DNA of 64,000 nt from Nocardioides astragali (lineage in GTDB: Bacteria; Actinomycetota; Actinomycetes; Propionibacteriales; Nocardioidaceae), in the NCBI RefSeq assembly GCF_024436375.1, contig NZ_JAFMZM010000006.1, forward strand, positions 412,510 to 476,509, in the 5' to 3' direction. The position numbers and the translations under genes were made by a program. The notes beneath the pieces are model-generated. The model ran no database searches, was not told the origin of the DNA, and was given only the letters and a program-made list of their open reading frames with translations. Positions 6,649-14,784 of this stretch are shown here, one piece after another (position 1 is the first letter of the stretch; every line of letters begins with the position of its first letter).

Positions 6649-8322
6649 ATGAGTCTCGACGACTCGACCGCGCCCGAAACCGTAGACAGCCCAGCAGGGG
6701 CGGACCACCGCTCCGGCCTCGCCGGAAACGTGCCGCTGCTGGCAGGACTCGCCCTCCTCCTGGTGGTCGGCGTCATCGCCTTCTTCACCCTGGGCGGGGA
6801 CGACGACTCCGCAGCAGCCGACTGTGTCTCCGAGAAGGTGACCTTGACCACAGCTCCGGCCATGGAGCTCCTCGTCAAGGAGGCCGTGAAGGACGTCAAC
6901 GCCGACGAGCCCTGCATCGACATCCAGGTCTCCACCGGGAGCGTCAAGGACGTGGTCGCCCTGCTGGCCGACCCCAATGCCGAGCTGCCCGAGATCTGGA
7001 TCCCCGACAGCCCGACCTGGAAGGGTCAGCTGACCGCTGCCGGCTGGACCGGCACGGAGATCGCCGCGGTCCTCGCGCAGACCCCCGTCGGGCTGATCGG
7101 CGGCCCCGCCGCCAAGGCGCCCTCCTCGTGGAGCGCCGCCCTCGGCAACGGCAGCCTGGCGATGGCCGACCCGAGCGCCGAGGGCGCCTCGGCGCTGGCG
7201 CTGCTGGCGCCGTACGCCGAGATGAAGCAGACCGGCGAGACCCCTCAGTCCATCGAGGAGAAGACGGTCCCCGTCGCGCAGACCTACGGTGAACGTGCCG
7301 TCGCCGGGGGCTCCACGGAGACCGACCTCAGCACGATCTCCGCCAGCAGCACCCAGCTGGTGCCCGCGACCGAGAACGCCTACCTCGCGGCCCGGCGCGG
7401 CAACGACCAGATCAACATGGTGGCGCCTGCGACCGGCGTGCCGATGCTGCAGTACCCGCTGATCGACGTGAACCGCGGCAGCATGGACGTGCTCGCCTCG
7501 GGTGGCGACCTCTCGGCCCGCGTCGGTCGCGCGATGACCCGCTGGTTCACCTCCAGCGCCGGCGTCGCGGCGATCGAGGCAGCCGAGCTGCGCGGTCCCG
7601 ACGGCGCCCCGCTGCCCAACGGCATCGGCCTCGGTGACACCAAGGTGCTGGAGAAGGTGGCCCAGAAGACCACCGACGACACGCTGCGCCAGTGGCGCGT
7701 GCTCTCGGTGCCCTCCAGCATCCTCGCCGTGGTCGACCTGTCCGGCTCGATGAAGACCGCCATCGGCGACACCACCCGCATCCAGCTCGCCGTCCAGGCC
7801 TCGCAGGTGGCGCTCGACGCCTTCCCGGCCCAGGCCCGGATCGGCATCTGGGGCTTCTCCAAGAACCGCGGCGAGGGTGGTGTGTCCTACGAGGAGTACG
7901 CCAGCCTCGACCGCCTCGACGCCGACGCCGGCGACGCCGGCAGTCACGGCGAGGTCGTGCGCAGCGAGGCAGCCAAGCTCGTGGGCCGCGTCCGTGGCGG
8001 CACCGGCGTCATGGACACGACGCTGGCGGCGTACAAGCACGCCCAGGAGAAGTGGGACCCGGCGTGGTTCAACTCCGTGGTGATCTTCACCGACGGCGCC
8101 AGCGACGACTCCAGCTCGCTGTCGCTCGACTCGCTGGTCAACCAGCTCAAGACGATCCGCGACCCCGCCAAGCCGGTCAAGGTGATCATCATCGGTATCT
8201 CCGAGGACGCCGACACCGGCGAGCTCGAGCAGATCGCCGCGGCGACCGGGGGCAAGAACTACCTGGTGAACAACCCCAACGAGATCCTCGGCGTGCTGGC
8301 CTCGGCCCTGCTCAACCGCTGA
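6649..8322 (+). CDS. Membrane-anchored substrate-binding-like/VWA fusion protein
   Basis: 557 residues. A short cytoplasmic N-terminus is followed by one transmembrane segment at about 28-48, then a DDDSAAADC spacer. Residues about 60-330 resemble a periplasmic substrate-binding fold (extracellular-solute-binding type, with TTAPAMELLVKEA and EIWIPDSPTW). A von Willebrand A domain fills about 355-550, with complete MIDAS start DLSGSMK at 363-369, GGTGVMDTTL and VIFTDGAS. It should sit outside the membrane as a metal-dependent adhesion or sensing protein. The ATG at 6649 is set by GGGAGGA at 6637-6643. No transporter genes adjoin it. Function unknown; the domain pairing is known in actinobacteria as hypothetical proteins. 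Confidence 0.82.
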   Translation: MSLDDSTAPETVDSPAGADHRSGLAGNVPLLAGLALLLVVGVIAFFTLGGDDDSAAADCVSEKVTLTTAPAMELLVKEAVKDVNADEPCIDIQVSTGSVKDVVALLADPNAELPEIWIPDSPTWKGQLTAAGWTGTEIAAVLAQTPVGLIGGPAAKAPSSWSAALGNGSLAMADPSAEGASALALLAPYAEMKQTGETPQSIEEKTVPVAQTYGERAVAGGSTETDLSTISASSTQLVPATENAYLAARRGNDQINMVAPATGVPMLQYPLIDVNRGSMDVLASGGDLSARVGRAMTRWFTSSAGVAAIEAAELRGPDGAPLPNGIGLGDTKVLEKVAQKTTDDTLRQWRVLSVPSSILAVVDLSGSMKTAIGDTTRIQLAVQASQVALDAFPAQARIGIWGFSKNRGEGGVSYEEYASLDRLDADAGDAGSHGEVVRSEAAKLVGRVRGGTGVMDTTLAAYKHAQEKWDPAWFNSVVIFTDGASDDSSSLSLDSLVNQLKTIRDPAKPVKVIIIGISEDADTGELEQIAAATGGKNYLVNNPNEILGVLASALLNR

Positions 8323-8338
8323 TCGAGCGCTGACCAGT

Positions 8339-8388
8339 ACAACAGGGATGAACCTCCACTCGTAGGGGCGGAAGCTCATCCCTGTTGT
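8339..8388. repeat. Inverted repeat 1 downstream of the VWA gene
   Basis: A 13-bp perfect stem, ACAACAGGGATGA (8339-8351) with TCATCCCTGTTGT (8376-8388), encloses a 24-nt loop that includes TCCACTCG. It starts 17 nt after the VWA stop, so it may end that transcript, though no U run follows on the plus strand. Confidence 0.6.
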
Positions 8389-8416
8389 GCTGTGTTCACG
8401 CCCGCGGCTGATGGAG

Positions 8417-8436
8417 TTCCACTCGCACGAGTGGAA
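8417..8436. repeat. Inverted repeat 2, near-perfect palindrome
   Basis: TTCCACTCG and CGAGTGGAA (9 bp each) are separated by CA. The half TCCACTCG also occurs in the loop of inverted repeat 1. No ORF is credible here. It could be part of a terminator cluster, a protein-binding site or a small repetitive element. Confidence 0.5.
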
Positions 8437-8535
8437 GTTCAGGGTTGCCCGCCAGGTCCGCGCAGGCTCGCCCCGGCTGTCGTGAGCGCCTCCCTGCGAG
8501 CGACCGACTCTTCGCGGCGACGCTACCGAACAGAC

Positions 8536-8580
8536 AAGCTCGAAGTTCGCCCGTACATACCGCGAGCAAACTTCGAGCTT
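8536..8580. repeat. Inverted repeat 3 downstream of the short aldehyde dehydrogenase gene
   Basis: A 12-bp perfect stem, AAGCTCGAAGTT (8536-8547) with AACTTCGAGCTT (8569-8580), has a 21-nt loop. It begins 18 nt beyond the stop of the minus-strand dehydrogenase gene and is a plausible transcription end for that operon. Confidence 0.55.
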
Positions 8581-8598
8581 GAGAAGTGTGAACGCCAG

Positions 8599-9459
8599 TC
8601 AGACCCCGATGGGGTGCCAGACCGTCTTGGTCTCCAGGAAGCGGGTCATCCGGTCCAGGTCGGGCTCGGCCAGCCAGTCGGTGCCGGGGGCGGGACGGCG
8701 TACGCGCTTGAGGTTGTCGGCTGCGGCCACCTCGAGCTCGACGGCCAGGTCGGCGTCGGTGACGCCGGTGAGGTCGATGCCGTTGACGTCCATGTGCGAG
8801 GCCAGCCACGGCGCGATCTCGGCGACCGAGCCGGTGAGCACGTTGACCACGCCGCCGGGCAGGTCGCTGGTGGCCATGACCTCACCGAGGGTGATGGCCG
8901 TCAGCGGGTGGTCCTCGCTGGCGATCACCACGACGGTGTTGCCGGTGATGATGAGCGGCGCGACGACGCTGACCAGGCCCAGGAGGGGACCCCGGGGGGC
9001 GACGACGGCGATGACGCCGCTCGGCTCCGGGCTGGAGAGGTTGAAGAACGGGCCGGCGACCGGGTTGGCGTTGCCGACGACCTGGGTGATCTTGTCGGCC
9101 CAGCCGGCGTACCAGACGAGGCGGTCGATCGCGGCGTCGACGTAGGTGCGGGCCTTGGCCGGGGACACCCCCTCGGAGGCGCGCAGCTCGGCCTCGAACT
9201 GCTCGCGCCGGCCCTCCAGCACCTCGGCGATGCGGTAGACGACCTGCGCGCGGTTGTAGGCCGTCTTGCCCGACCAGCCGCCGAAGGCGGCACGGGCGGC
9301 GAGCACGGCGTCGCGGGCGTCCTTGCGGGAGGCCTGGGCGGCGTTGGCCAGCAGGCGGCCCTTGGCGTCGTTGACGACGTAGGAGCGGCCGGACTCCGAG
9401 CGCGGGAACTGCCCGCCGATGTAGAGCTTGTAGGTCTTGCGCACATCGATGCGAGACAT
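8599..9459 (-). CDS. Truncated aldehyde dehydrogenase-family protein lacking the catalytic domain
   Basis: 286 residues against about 480-500 for the family. It keeps the N-terminal segment (YKLYIGGQFPRSESG) and much of the Rossmann NAD-binding region, then stops where the LGGK Glu loop and catalytic-Cys domain should be. The usual FxNxGQxC motif is absent. GVIAVVAPRGPLLGL replaces the usual xPWNFP segment. The reading frame is clean and codon use matches its neighbours, so it looks maintained rather than freshly broken. Its start overlaps the stop region of the full-length dehydrogenase gene upstream. A partner subunit or regulatory role is possible; independent oxidation activity is unlikely. 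Confidence 0.82.
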   Translation of the reverse strand: MSRIDVRKTYKLYIGGQFPRSESGRSYVVNDAKGRLLANAAQASRKDARDAVLAARAAFGGWSGKTAYNRAQVVYRIAEVLEGRREQFEAELRASEGVSPAKARTYVDAAIDRLVWYAGWADKITQVVGNANPVAGPFFNLSSPEPSGVIAVVAPRGPLLGLVSVVAPLIITGNTVVVIASEDHPLTAITLGEVMATSDLPGGVVNVLTGSVAEIAPWLASHMDVNGIDLTGVTDADLAVELEVAAADNLKRVRRPAPGTDWLAEPDLDRMTRFLETKTVWHPIGV

Positions 9460-10913
9460 CAGCTGTTCGCTCCCTTCTCAGTGTTCTTGAGGTAGCCCTC
9501 GAGCCCGTGGCGGCCGCCCTCGCGGCCGTACCCGGACTCCTTGTAGCCGCCGAACGGCGAGGTCGGGTCGAACTTGTTGAACGTGTTGGCCCAGACCACG
9601 CCGGCCCGCAGGCGGTTGGCCATGGACAGGATGCGCGAGCCCTTGTCGGTCCACACGCCGGCCGACAGGCCGAACGGGGTGTTGTTGGCCTTCTCGACGG
9701 CCTCGGACGGCGTGCGGAAGGTCAGCACGGACAGGACCGGGCCGAAGATCTCCTCGCGCGCGATCCGGTGGGCCTGGGACACGCCGGTGAAGACGGTCGG
9801 GGCGAACCAGTAGCCGTTGGACGGCAGGTCGCACGGGGCCGACCAGCGCTCGGCGCCCTCGGACTCGCCGACCTCCGACAGCTCGCGGATCTTCGAGAGC
9901 TGCTCCGCGGAGTTGATCGCGCCCACGTCGGTGTTCTTGTCGAGGGGGTCGCCCACACGCAGCGTCGCCATGCGGCGCTTGAGGCGGCTCATGACCTCCT
10001 CGGCCACGGACTCCTGCACGAGGAGGCGGGAGCCGGCGCAGCACACGTGGCCCTGGTTGAAGAAGATGCCGTTGACGATGCCCTCGACGGCCTGGTCGAG
10101 GGGGGCGTCGTCGAAGACGATGTTGGCGGCCTTGCCGCCGAGCTCGAGGGTGACCTTCTTGTCGCTCCCGGCCACTGCGCGGGCGATCGCCTTGCCGACC
10201 TCGGTCGACCCGGTGAACGCGACCTTGTCGACGTCGGGGTGCGACACGATCGCGCGCCCGGTCTCACCCGCACCGGTGACGATGTTGACGACACCCGGCG
10301 GGAGGTCGGCCTGCTGGCAGATCTCGGCGAAGAGCAGCGCGGTCAGGGGAGTGGTCTCCGCCGGCTTGAGCACGACGGTGTTGCCGCACGCGAGCGCCGG
10401 TGCGATCTTCCACGCCAGCATGAGCAGCGGGAAGTTCCACGGGATGACCTGACCGGCCACGCCGAGCGGGGTCGACCCGTAGCCGGAGTACTGGAGCTTG
10501 TCGGCCCAGCCGGCGTAGTAGAAGAAGTGTGCCGCGACGATCGGGACGTCGACGTCGCGCGACTCCTTGATCGGCTTGCCGTTGTCGATCGACTCCAGCA
10601 CCGCGAGCTCGCGGCCGCGCTCCTGGATGATCCGGGCGATGCGGTAGAGGTACTTGGCGCGCTCGGCGCCCGACATCCGCGACCAGACGCGGGTGTACGC
10701 GCGGCGCGCGGCCCTCACGGCGGCGTCGACGTCGGCGTCGTCGGCCTCGGCGACCTCCGCGAGGACCTCCTCCGTGGCCGGGTTGATCGTCTTGAAGGCC
10801 CTGCCGTTGCCGTCGACGAACTCGCCGTTGATGAACAGGCCGTAGGACGGCTTGATGTCGACGATCGCGCGCGACTCGGGTGCGGGGGCGTACTCGAAGG
10901 TGTTGTCGGTCAT
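9459..10913 (-). CDS. Aldehyde dehydrogenase (NAD(P)-dependent), full length
   Basis: 484 residues with a complete active site: IPWNFP at about 157-162, KPAETTPL at about 183-190, FTGSTEVGK at about 233-241, Glu257 in LELGGK, and catalytic Cys291 in FFNQGHVCCAGSR. It oxidises an aldehyde to an acid. It lies between deoC (10 nt upstream) and the truncated paralogue (adjacent). DeoC releases acetaldehyde plus glyceraldehyde-3-phosphate, so acetaldehyde disposal during deoxynucleoside catabolism is a reasonable role, though this is inference from context. Confidence 0.93.
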   Translation of the reverse strand: MTDNTFEYAPAPESRAIVDIKPSYGLFINGEFVDGNGRAFKTINPATEEVLAEVAEADDADVDAAVRAARRAYTRVWSRMSGAERAKYLYRIARIIQERGRELAVLESIDNGKPIKESRDVDVPIVAAHFFYYAGWADKLQYSGYGSTPLGVAGQVIPWNFPLLMLAWKIAPALACGNTVVLKPAETTPLTALLFAEICQQADLPPGVVNIVTGAGETGRAIVSHPDVDKVAFTGSTEVGKAIARAVAGSDKKVTLELGGKAANIVFDDAPLDQAVEGIVNGIFFNQGHVCCAGSRLLVQESVAEEVMSRLKRRMATLRVGDPLDKNTDVGAINSAEQLSKIRELSEVGESEGAERWSAPCDLPSNGYWFAPTVFTGVSQAHRIAREEIFGPVLSVLTFRTPSEAVEKANNTPFGLSAGVWTDKGSRILSMANRLRAGVVWANTFNKFDPTSPFGGYKESGYGREGGRHGLEGYLKNTEKGANS

Positions 10914-10923
10914 GGGGTGAGCC

Positions 10924-11901
10924 TCAGTCCAGCGTGAAGTAGTCGGGACCGGAGTAGCGACCGGTCGTCATCTTGGTGCGCTGCATCAACAGGTCGTTGA
11001 GCAAGGTGGACGCGCCGAACCGGAACCAGTCGGGGTCGAGCCAGTCGGGTCCGCAGGTCTCGTTGACCATCACGAGGTACTTGATGGCGTCCTTGCTGGT
11101 CTTGATGCCGCCGGCCGGCTTCACCCCGACCATCTGGCCGGTCTGCTCGCGGAAGTCGCGGACCGCCTCGAGCATGATGAGCGTGACCGGCAGGGTCGCT
11201 GCCGGCTGCACCTTGCCGGTGGAGGTCTTGATGAAGTGCGCGCCCGCCATCATCGCGAGCCAGCTGGCGCGACGTACGTTGTCGTAGGTCTGCAGCTCGC
11301 CGGTCTCGAAGATCACCTTGAGGTGTGCGTCGCCACAGGCGTGGCGCACCTGGACGATCTCCTCGTAGACGTCGAGGTAGCGGCCCGAGAGGAACGCACC
11401 GCGGTCGATGACCATGTCGATCTCGTCGGCGCCGGCCTCGACCGCGTCACGTGTGTCGGCCAGCTTGATGTCCATCGCCGCGCGACCGCTGGGGAACGCG
11501 GTGGCGACGGCCGCGACGTGGACGCCGCTGTCGCCGAGGGTCTGCTTGGCGGTGGCGACCATGTCGGGATAGACGCAGACCGCCGCGGTGGCGGGGCAGG
11601 ACGGGTCGGCCGGGTCGGGTCGCATCGCCTTGGACGCGAGCGCGCGGACCTTGCCGTGGGTGTCCTGGCCCTCCAGCGTGGTCAGGTCGACCATGCGGAT
11701 CGCCAGGTCGATCGCGTAGGCCTTCGCCGTGGTCTTGATCGACCGGGTGCCGAGTCCGGCGGCGCGTGCCTCGCAGCCGACCTGGTCGACTCCGGGGAGG
11801 CCGTGGAGGAACCGGCGGAGGGAGGAGTCCGAGCGCACGACGTCGTCGAAGACCCCCGAGTCAGAGGTGGAGCTCGCCGTCGAGCTGGCAATGGGTGTCA
11901 C
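10924..11901 (-). CDS. deoC: Deoxyribose-phosphate aldolase
   Basis: Cleaves 2-deoxyribose-5-phosphate to glyceraldehyde-3-phosphate and acetaldehyde. 325 residues, longer than the bacterial short form of about 220-260 through an N-terminal extension, as in many actinobacterial/eukaryotic-type enzymes. The active-site segments are LKVIFETGEL and VGVKPAGGIKTSKDA (Schiff-base Lys region). The GTG at 11901 is chosen because TATGCT lies six bases upstream, indicating a leaderless start. It heads an operon with the two dehydrogenase genes and completes the DeoA-DeoC route. Confidence 0.92.
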   Translation of the reverse strand: MTPIASSTASSTSDSGVFDDVVRSDSSLRRFLHGLPGVDQVGCEARAAGLGTRSIKTTAKAYAIDLAIRMVDLTTLEGQDTHGKVRALASKAMRPDPADPSCPATAAVCVYPDMVATAKQTLGDSGVHVAAVATAFPSGRAAMDIKLADTRDAVEAGADEIDMVIDRGAFLSGRYLDVYEEIVQVRHACGDAHLKVIFETGELQTYDNVRRASWLAMMAGAHFIKTSTGKVQPAATLPVTLIMLEAVRDFREQTGQMVGVKPAGGIKTSKDAIKYLVMVNETCGPDWLDPDWFRFGASTLLNDLLMQRTKMTTGRYSGPDYFTLD

Positions 11902-11979
11902 CGACCCAGCATAGAGTTGGCGTGGAAGGGCCGGGCAATCCACAGAGGGCCAAAGTCTGCCCAAATGGACGAGGAGAAC

Positions 11980-12600
11980 ATGGCACCCCTGCAGGACGAC
12001 TCCGACGAGGTGGTCGAGCGGTTCCACCCCACCAGCGGCCGGGTGACCGGGTGGTTGACCGTGGTGCTGGCAGGGGTCGTGGTGCTCGCCGGGCTGGTCT
12101 ACCTCGACGAGGGATTCCCGCCGTGGCTGACAGCCGCCGCCGCGCTGCTCGGCGTGCTGGCCTGGGCTGCGATGCTGCGCCCGGCGCTGTGGGCGACCCA
12201 CGAGCACCTGGTGATGCGCAACCTCGCCGAGACCCTCCATGTCCGGCTCGCCGCGGTCGAGGAGATGGCGGTCCGCCAGGTCCTGGTGGTGCGCGCCGGC
12301 GACCGTCGCTGGGTCTCGACCGTGGTCGGGCGTCCGTGGCGCAAGGCGATCACGGCCCGGGGCACTCCCGGCGCCTCCGGGGACGCCGTCCCCCAGGAGG
12401 GCATGCCCTACGCAGACTTCGTGGAGAACCGCCTCTACGAGCTGGTGGACTCCGCGCGGCGTGAGGCGGGCGTCCGGCCCGGCTCGCCCGAGCAGCTCGC
12501 GCTGCCCGACCCCGTACGCCGTGAGCGGGCGTGGCTCCCCCTGGCGCTGATCGTGGTCGCCGTCCTCGTGCTCGCCGTGTCGCTGGTCATGAGCAGCTGA
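11980..12600 (+). CDS. Conserved membrane protein, PH-domain-like
   Basis: 206 residues. Two transmembrane segments lie near residues 25-65, a soluble middle contains LWATHEHLVMRNLAETLHV and WVSTVVGRPWRK, resembling bacterial PH-like (bPH) membrane proteins, and a single C-terminal transmembrane helix ends the protein. The family is inferred from this layout. The ATG at 11980 follows GAGGAG closely; an in-frame ATG at 11965 is the alternative. It is divergent from deoC and shares the upstream region of about 80 bases. Function unknown. Confidence 0.7.
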   Translation: MAPLQDDSDEVVERFHPTSGRVTGWLTVVLAGVVVLAGLVYLDEGFPPWLTAAAALLGVLAWAAMLRPALWATHEHLVMRNLAETLHVRLAAVEEMAVRQVLVVRAGDRRWVSTVVGRPWRKAITARGTPGASGDAVPQEGMPYADFVENRLYELVDSARREAGVRPGSPEQLALPDPVRRERAWLPLALIVVAVLVLAVSLVMSS

Positions 12601-12624
12601 ATCCACGCACATTGACGCGACGTA

Positions 12625-12642
12625 GGTGCCCCCGGGGTCACC
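12625..12642. terminator. Short hairpin over the stop codon of the secreted Cys-repeat protein gene
   Basis: GGTGCCCCCGGGGTCACC is an 18-bp near-palindrome with one mismatched pair. It contains the minus-strand stop (TCA at 12638-12640) and lies 24 nt past the convergent membrane-protein stop. No loop or U tract is obvious, so termination is uncertain. Confidence 0.35.
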
Positions 12643-14710
12643 GCCCGATCCAGGTCGACTCTGCATTGAACGTCAGGCACGCTCGCGGCCCCGAGCACGC
12701 GACGTCGGTCATGTTGCGCGGCACAGCAGCAGCTCCTGCCCGCCACACCTCCTGCGTGCGGGTGAGCCGACGGACCCGACTGCCCACGCCCGCGAGGTAG
12801 CACTCGCGCGCCGTCGGGCAGGACACGGAGTAGAAGGCGGCGTTGCGGGTGTGGACGGCCACGCGTCGCCAGGTGCCGTCGGCACCCCTCGACATCACCA
12901 GCGCGGGCCGCCCCTCCTCGCCTCCGGCGACGCAGTGCATCGCGTCAGCGCAGTCCAGCTCGAAGAGGGAGAAGCCCTTGCCGAGTGCGGCGTGGTGCCA
13001 GCGGCCGTCCTCCAGGACCAGCTCGAACGAGGTGGGGTTCCTGTCGTCCGCCAGCCTCATCGAGACAACGGCGACGCAGCGCGACGCCGTGGGGCAGTCG
13101 ATGGACGGTCGTCCTGTGAACGCGCCCTCGTCGCGCACCAGCGGACCGAGCCGCTGTGCTCGCCATGCCCCCCCGGTGCGTCGGGCCACGAAGATGCCCG
13201 TGCCGACGTCGTGCCGCGCCCGGTAGTACCCGGAGTAGACACAGTGGGCCTCCACACAGCTCACGCCGGTGATCGCGCCGGCCACGAGCCACCCGGGCGA
13301 CAGAGCGGGCAGCAGCCGCCAACGTCCGTCTCGGAGCACAGCGCTGCGGGGCCGTTTCCCGTCCGACCCGACGACGACGCAGGCGTCGGGTCGCCAGCAG
13401 TCGAGATCGCGTTGGTCCTCCAGCGCCGCGGGCACTTCCTGCCAGCCGGCCCCGTCCCCCCGGACGACGTACTGCCCTACGTCCCCTGACGCGCCGAGGA
13501 CCAGGCACCAGTCCCGTGCCGGGCAGGCTGCCTCATGGGGGTAGGTCTGCGGAGGGACGCCCAGCGGGTTGGCCATGGTGTGGCGCGCCCATTGAGTGCC
13601 GTAGCCGTGCAGCGCGCTTGTGAGGACCGCCGGCTGCCCAGGGGACGTGACGATGAGGTCCACCAGCACACACTCTCCCGTTCGGCACCCGAGGGCCACG
13701 ACGACTCCGTCGGGATCCGGCGGTGTGTGGGAGGCCCACAAGCCGGCATTCCACGACAGCAGGCGCAGCTCCGGTGCGCGGCGCGGGCCGAAGGAACGGA
13801 GCAGGTGGCACTCCCCGGTGCCCTCACACTCCAGCCCCGGCGCCCCGAGTCCCGACTCGTCGAAGGACGTCGATCGGCCGCCGGGCGCCGTGTCCTGCCG
13901 CCAGGTCGACCCCGGCGACCGCACATAGGACGACGTCCCGCCGTCGCCGTCCGCGATGGCGAGGCAGCGCTGCTCGGCCCAGCAGTCGACGTCGGTGAGG
14001 GAGCCCGTCCCCTCGAGCGCCGATGTCGTCCATGTCGTGCCGTCCCACTCGACGAAGGCGCCCTGGCTGACCGCAGCGCAATAGGCAGCGCTGGGGCAGG
14101 AGAGCGTGCTGACTTCTACAGGCGTGCGGGGCAAGGACCGGACCGTGGTGCCATCGAAGACGACGACCCCGCGCCCGGGACCGGTGAGCACGCACGAGAC
14201 GGGGGACGCGCAGGACACGGAGGTGAGCTCCATGCTCTCGTCGGCGACCTGGAAGTCGAGCCACCGCCAACCGGGAGCGGACCGGACCGCCATCCGACGC
14301 GTCAGCCCGCCGTTCCACTGGGGAGCCTCGAGCGCGACACAGTCCAGCGGCGTGCTGCAGTCGACCTCGACCAACCCCTCGCTCGCAGCCGGGACCAGCG
14401 CCTCCGCCTGCCAGGCCGACCCGTCCCACCGCTGGACGGCCGGCACCTGTGCGCGGCTCTCGTCATGCCGATGTCCGACCGCGACGCACGCGGAGCCGGT
14501 GGGGGAGCACCCGATCTCCCGTATCACCGTGTTGGGTCGCAGAACGATCGGATCGCTGGTCCTGGTCCAGGCGAGCGGGCGTTGGGCCCGCTCGCCATGC
14601 CCGGCGGGCCCGGTCGCGCCGGCGGTTCCGGTCGCGCCGGCGGGTCCGAGCCCACCGCCGAGGAGGGTCGTGCATGCCACTGCCACGAGGAGGGTGCGTG
14701 TCCGGCTCAT
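12638..14710 (-). CDS. Large secreted protein with 14 Cys-pair repeats
   Basis: 690 residues. The Sec signal peptide is MSRTRTLLVAVAC plus a hydrophobic core, ending near an AGATG/AGATGP low-complexity stretch. The mature part carries 14 repeats, each with a Cys-x(4-6)-Cys pair followed by small hydrophobics, for example CSPTGSACVAVG, CPSAAYCAAVS, CWRPDACVVVG and CPTARECYLAG. Between them W-rich strands such as WDGTTW recur, so a large beta-propeller or stacked beta structure with a disulfide in each blade is likely. There is no enzymatic motif, sorting signal or transmembrane anchor. Related actinobacterial proteins are usually hypothetical. It is convergent with the membrane protein and tail-to-head with the TetR gene. 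Confidence 0.78.
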   Translation of the reverse strand: MSRTRTLLVAVACTTLLGGGLGPAGATGTAGATGPAGHGERAQRPLAWTRTSDPIVLRPNTVIREIGCSPTGSACVAVGHRHDESRAQVPAVQRWDGSAWQAEALVPAASEGLVEVDCSTPLDCVALEAPQWNGGLTRRMAVRSAPGWRWLDFQVADESMELTSVSCASPVSCVLTGPGRGVVVFDGTTVRSLPRTPVEVSTLSCPSAAYCAAVSQGAFVEWDGTTWTTSALEGTGSLTDVDCWAEQRCLAIADGDGGTSSYVRSPGSTWRQDTAPGGRSTSFDESGLGAPGLECEGTGECHLLRSFGPRRAPELRLLSWNAGLWASHTPPDPDGVVVALGCRTGECVLVDLIVTSPGQPAVLTSALHGYGTQWARHTMANPLGVPPQTYPHEAACPARDWCLVLGASGDVGQYVVRGDGAGWQEVPAALEDQRDLDCWRPDACVVVGSDGKRPRSAVLRDGRWRLLPALSPGWLVAGAITGVSCVEAHCVYSGYYRARHDVGTGIFVARRTGGAWRAQRLGPLVRDEGAFTGRPSIDCPTASRCVAVVSMRLADDRNPTSFELVLEDGRWHHAALGKGFSLFELDCADAMHCVAGGEEGRPALVMSRGADGTWRRVAVHTRNAAFYSVSCPTARECYLAGVGSRVRRLTRTQEVWRAGAAAVPRNMTDVACSGPRACLTFNAESTWIGR

Positions 14711-14784
14711 CCCTCGGTTGTACGCCCTCGGCTCGCGGGGCGACAGGGTCTGTGATCCCGGTCCAGCCGGGACGGGAGTCCCGG

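Noticed and set aside
5968..8379. 803-residue minus-strand frame antisense to the VWA gene
   Set aside because: Repetitive Gly/Val/Asp composition, no domains, and overlaps two real genes; the opposite strand has a ribosome-binding site and MIDAS domain.
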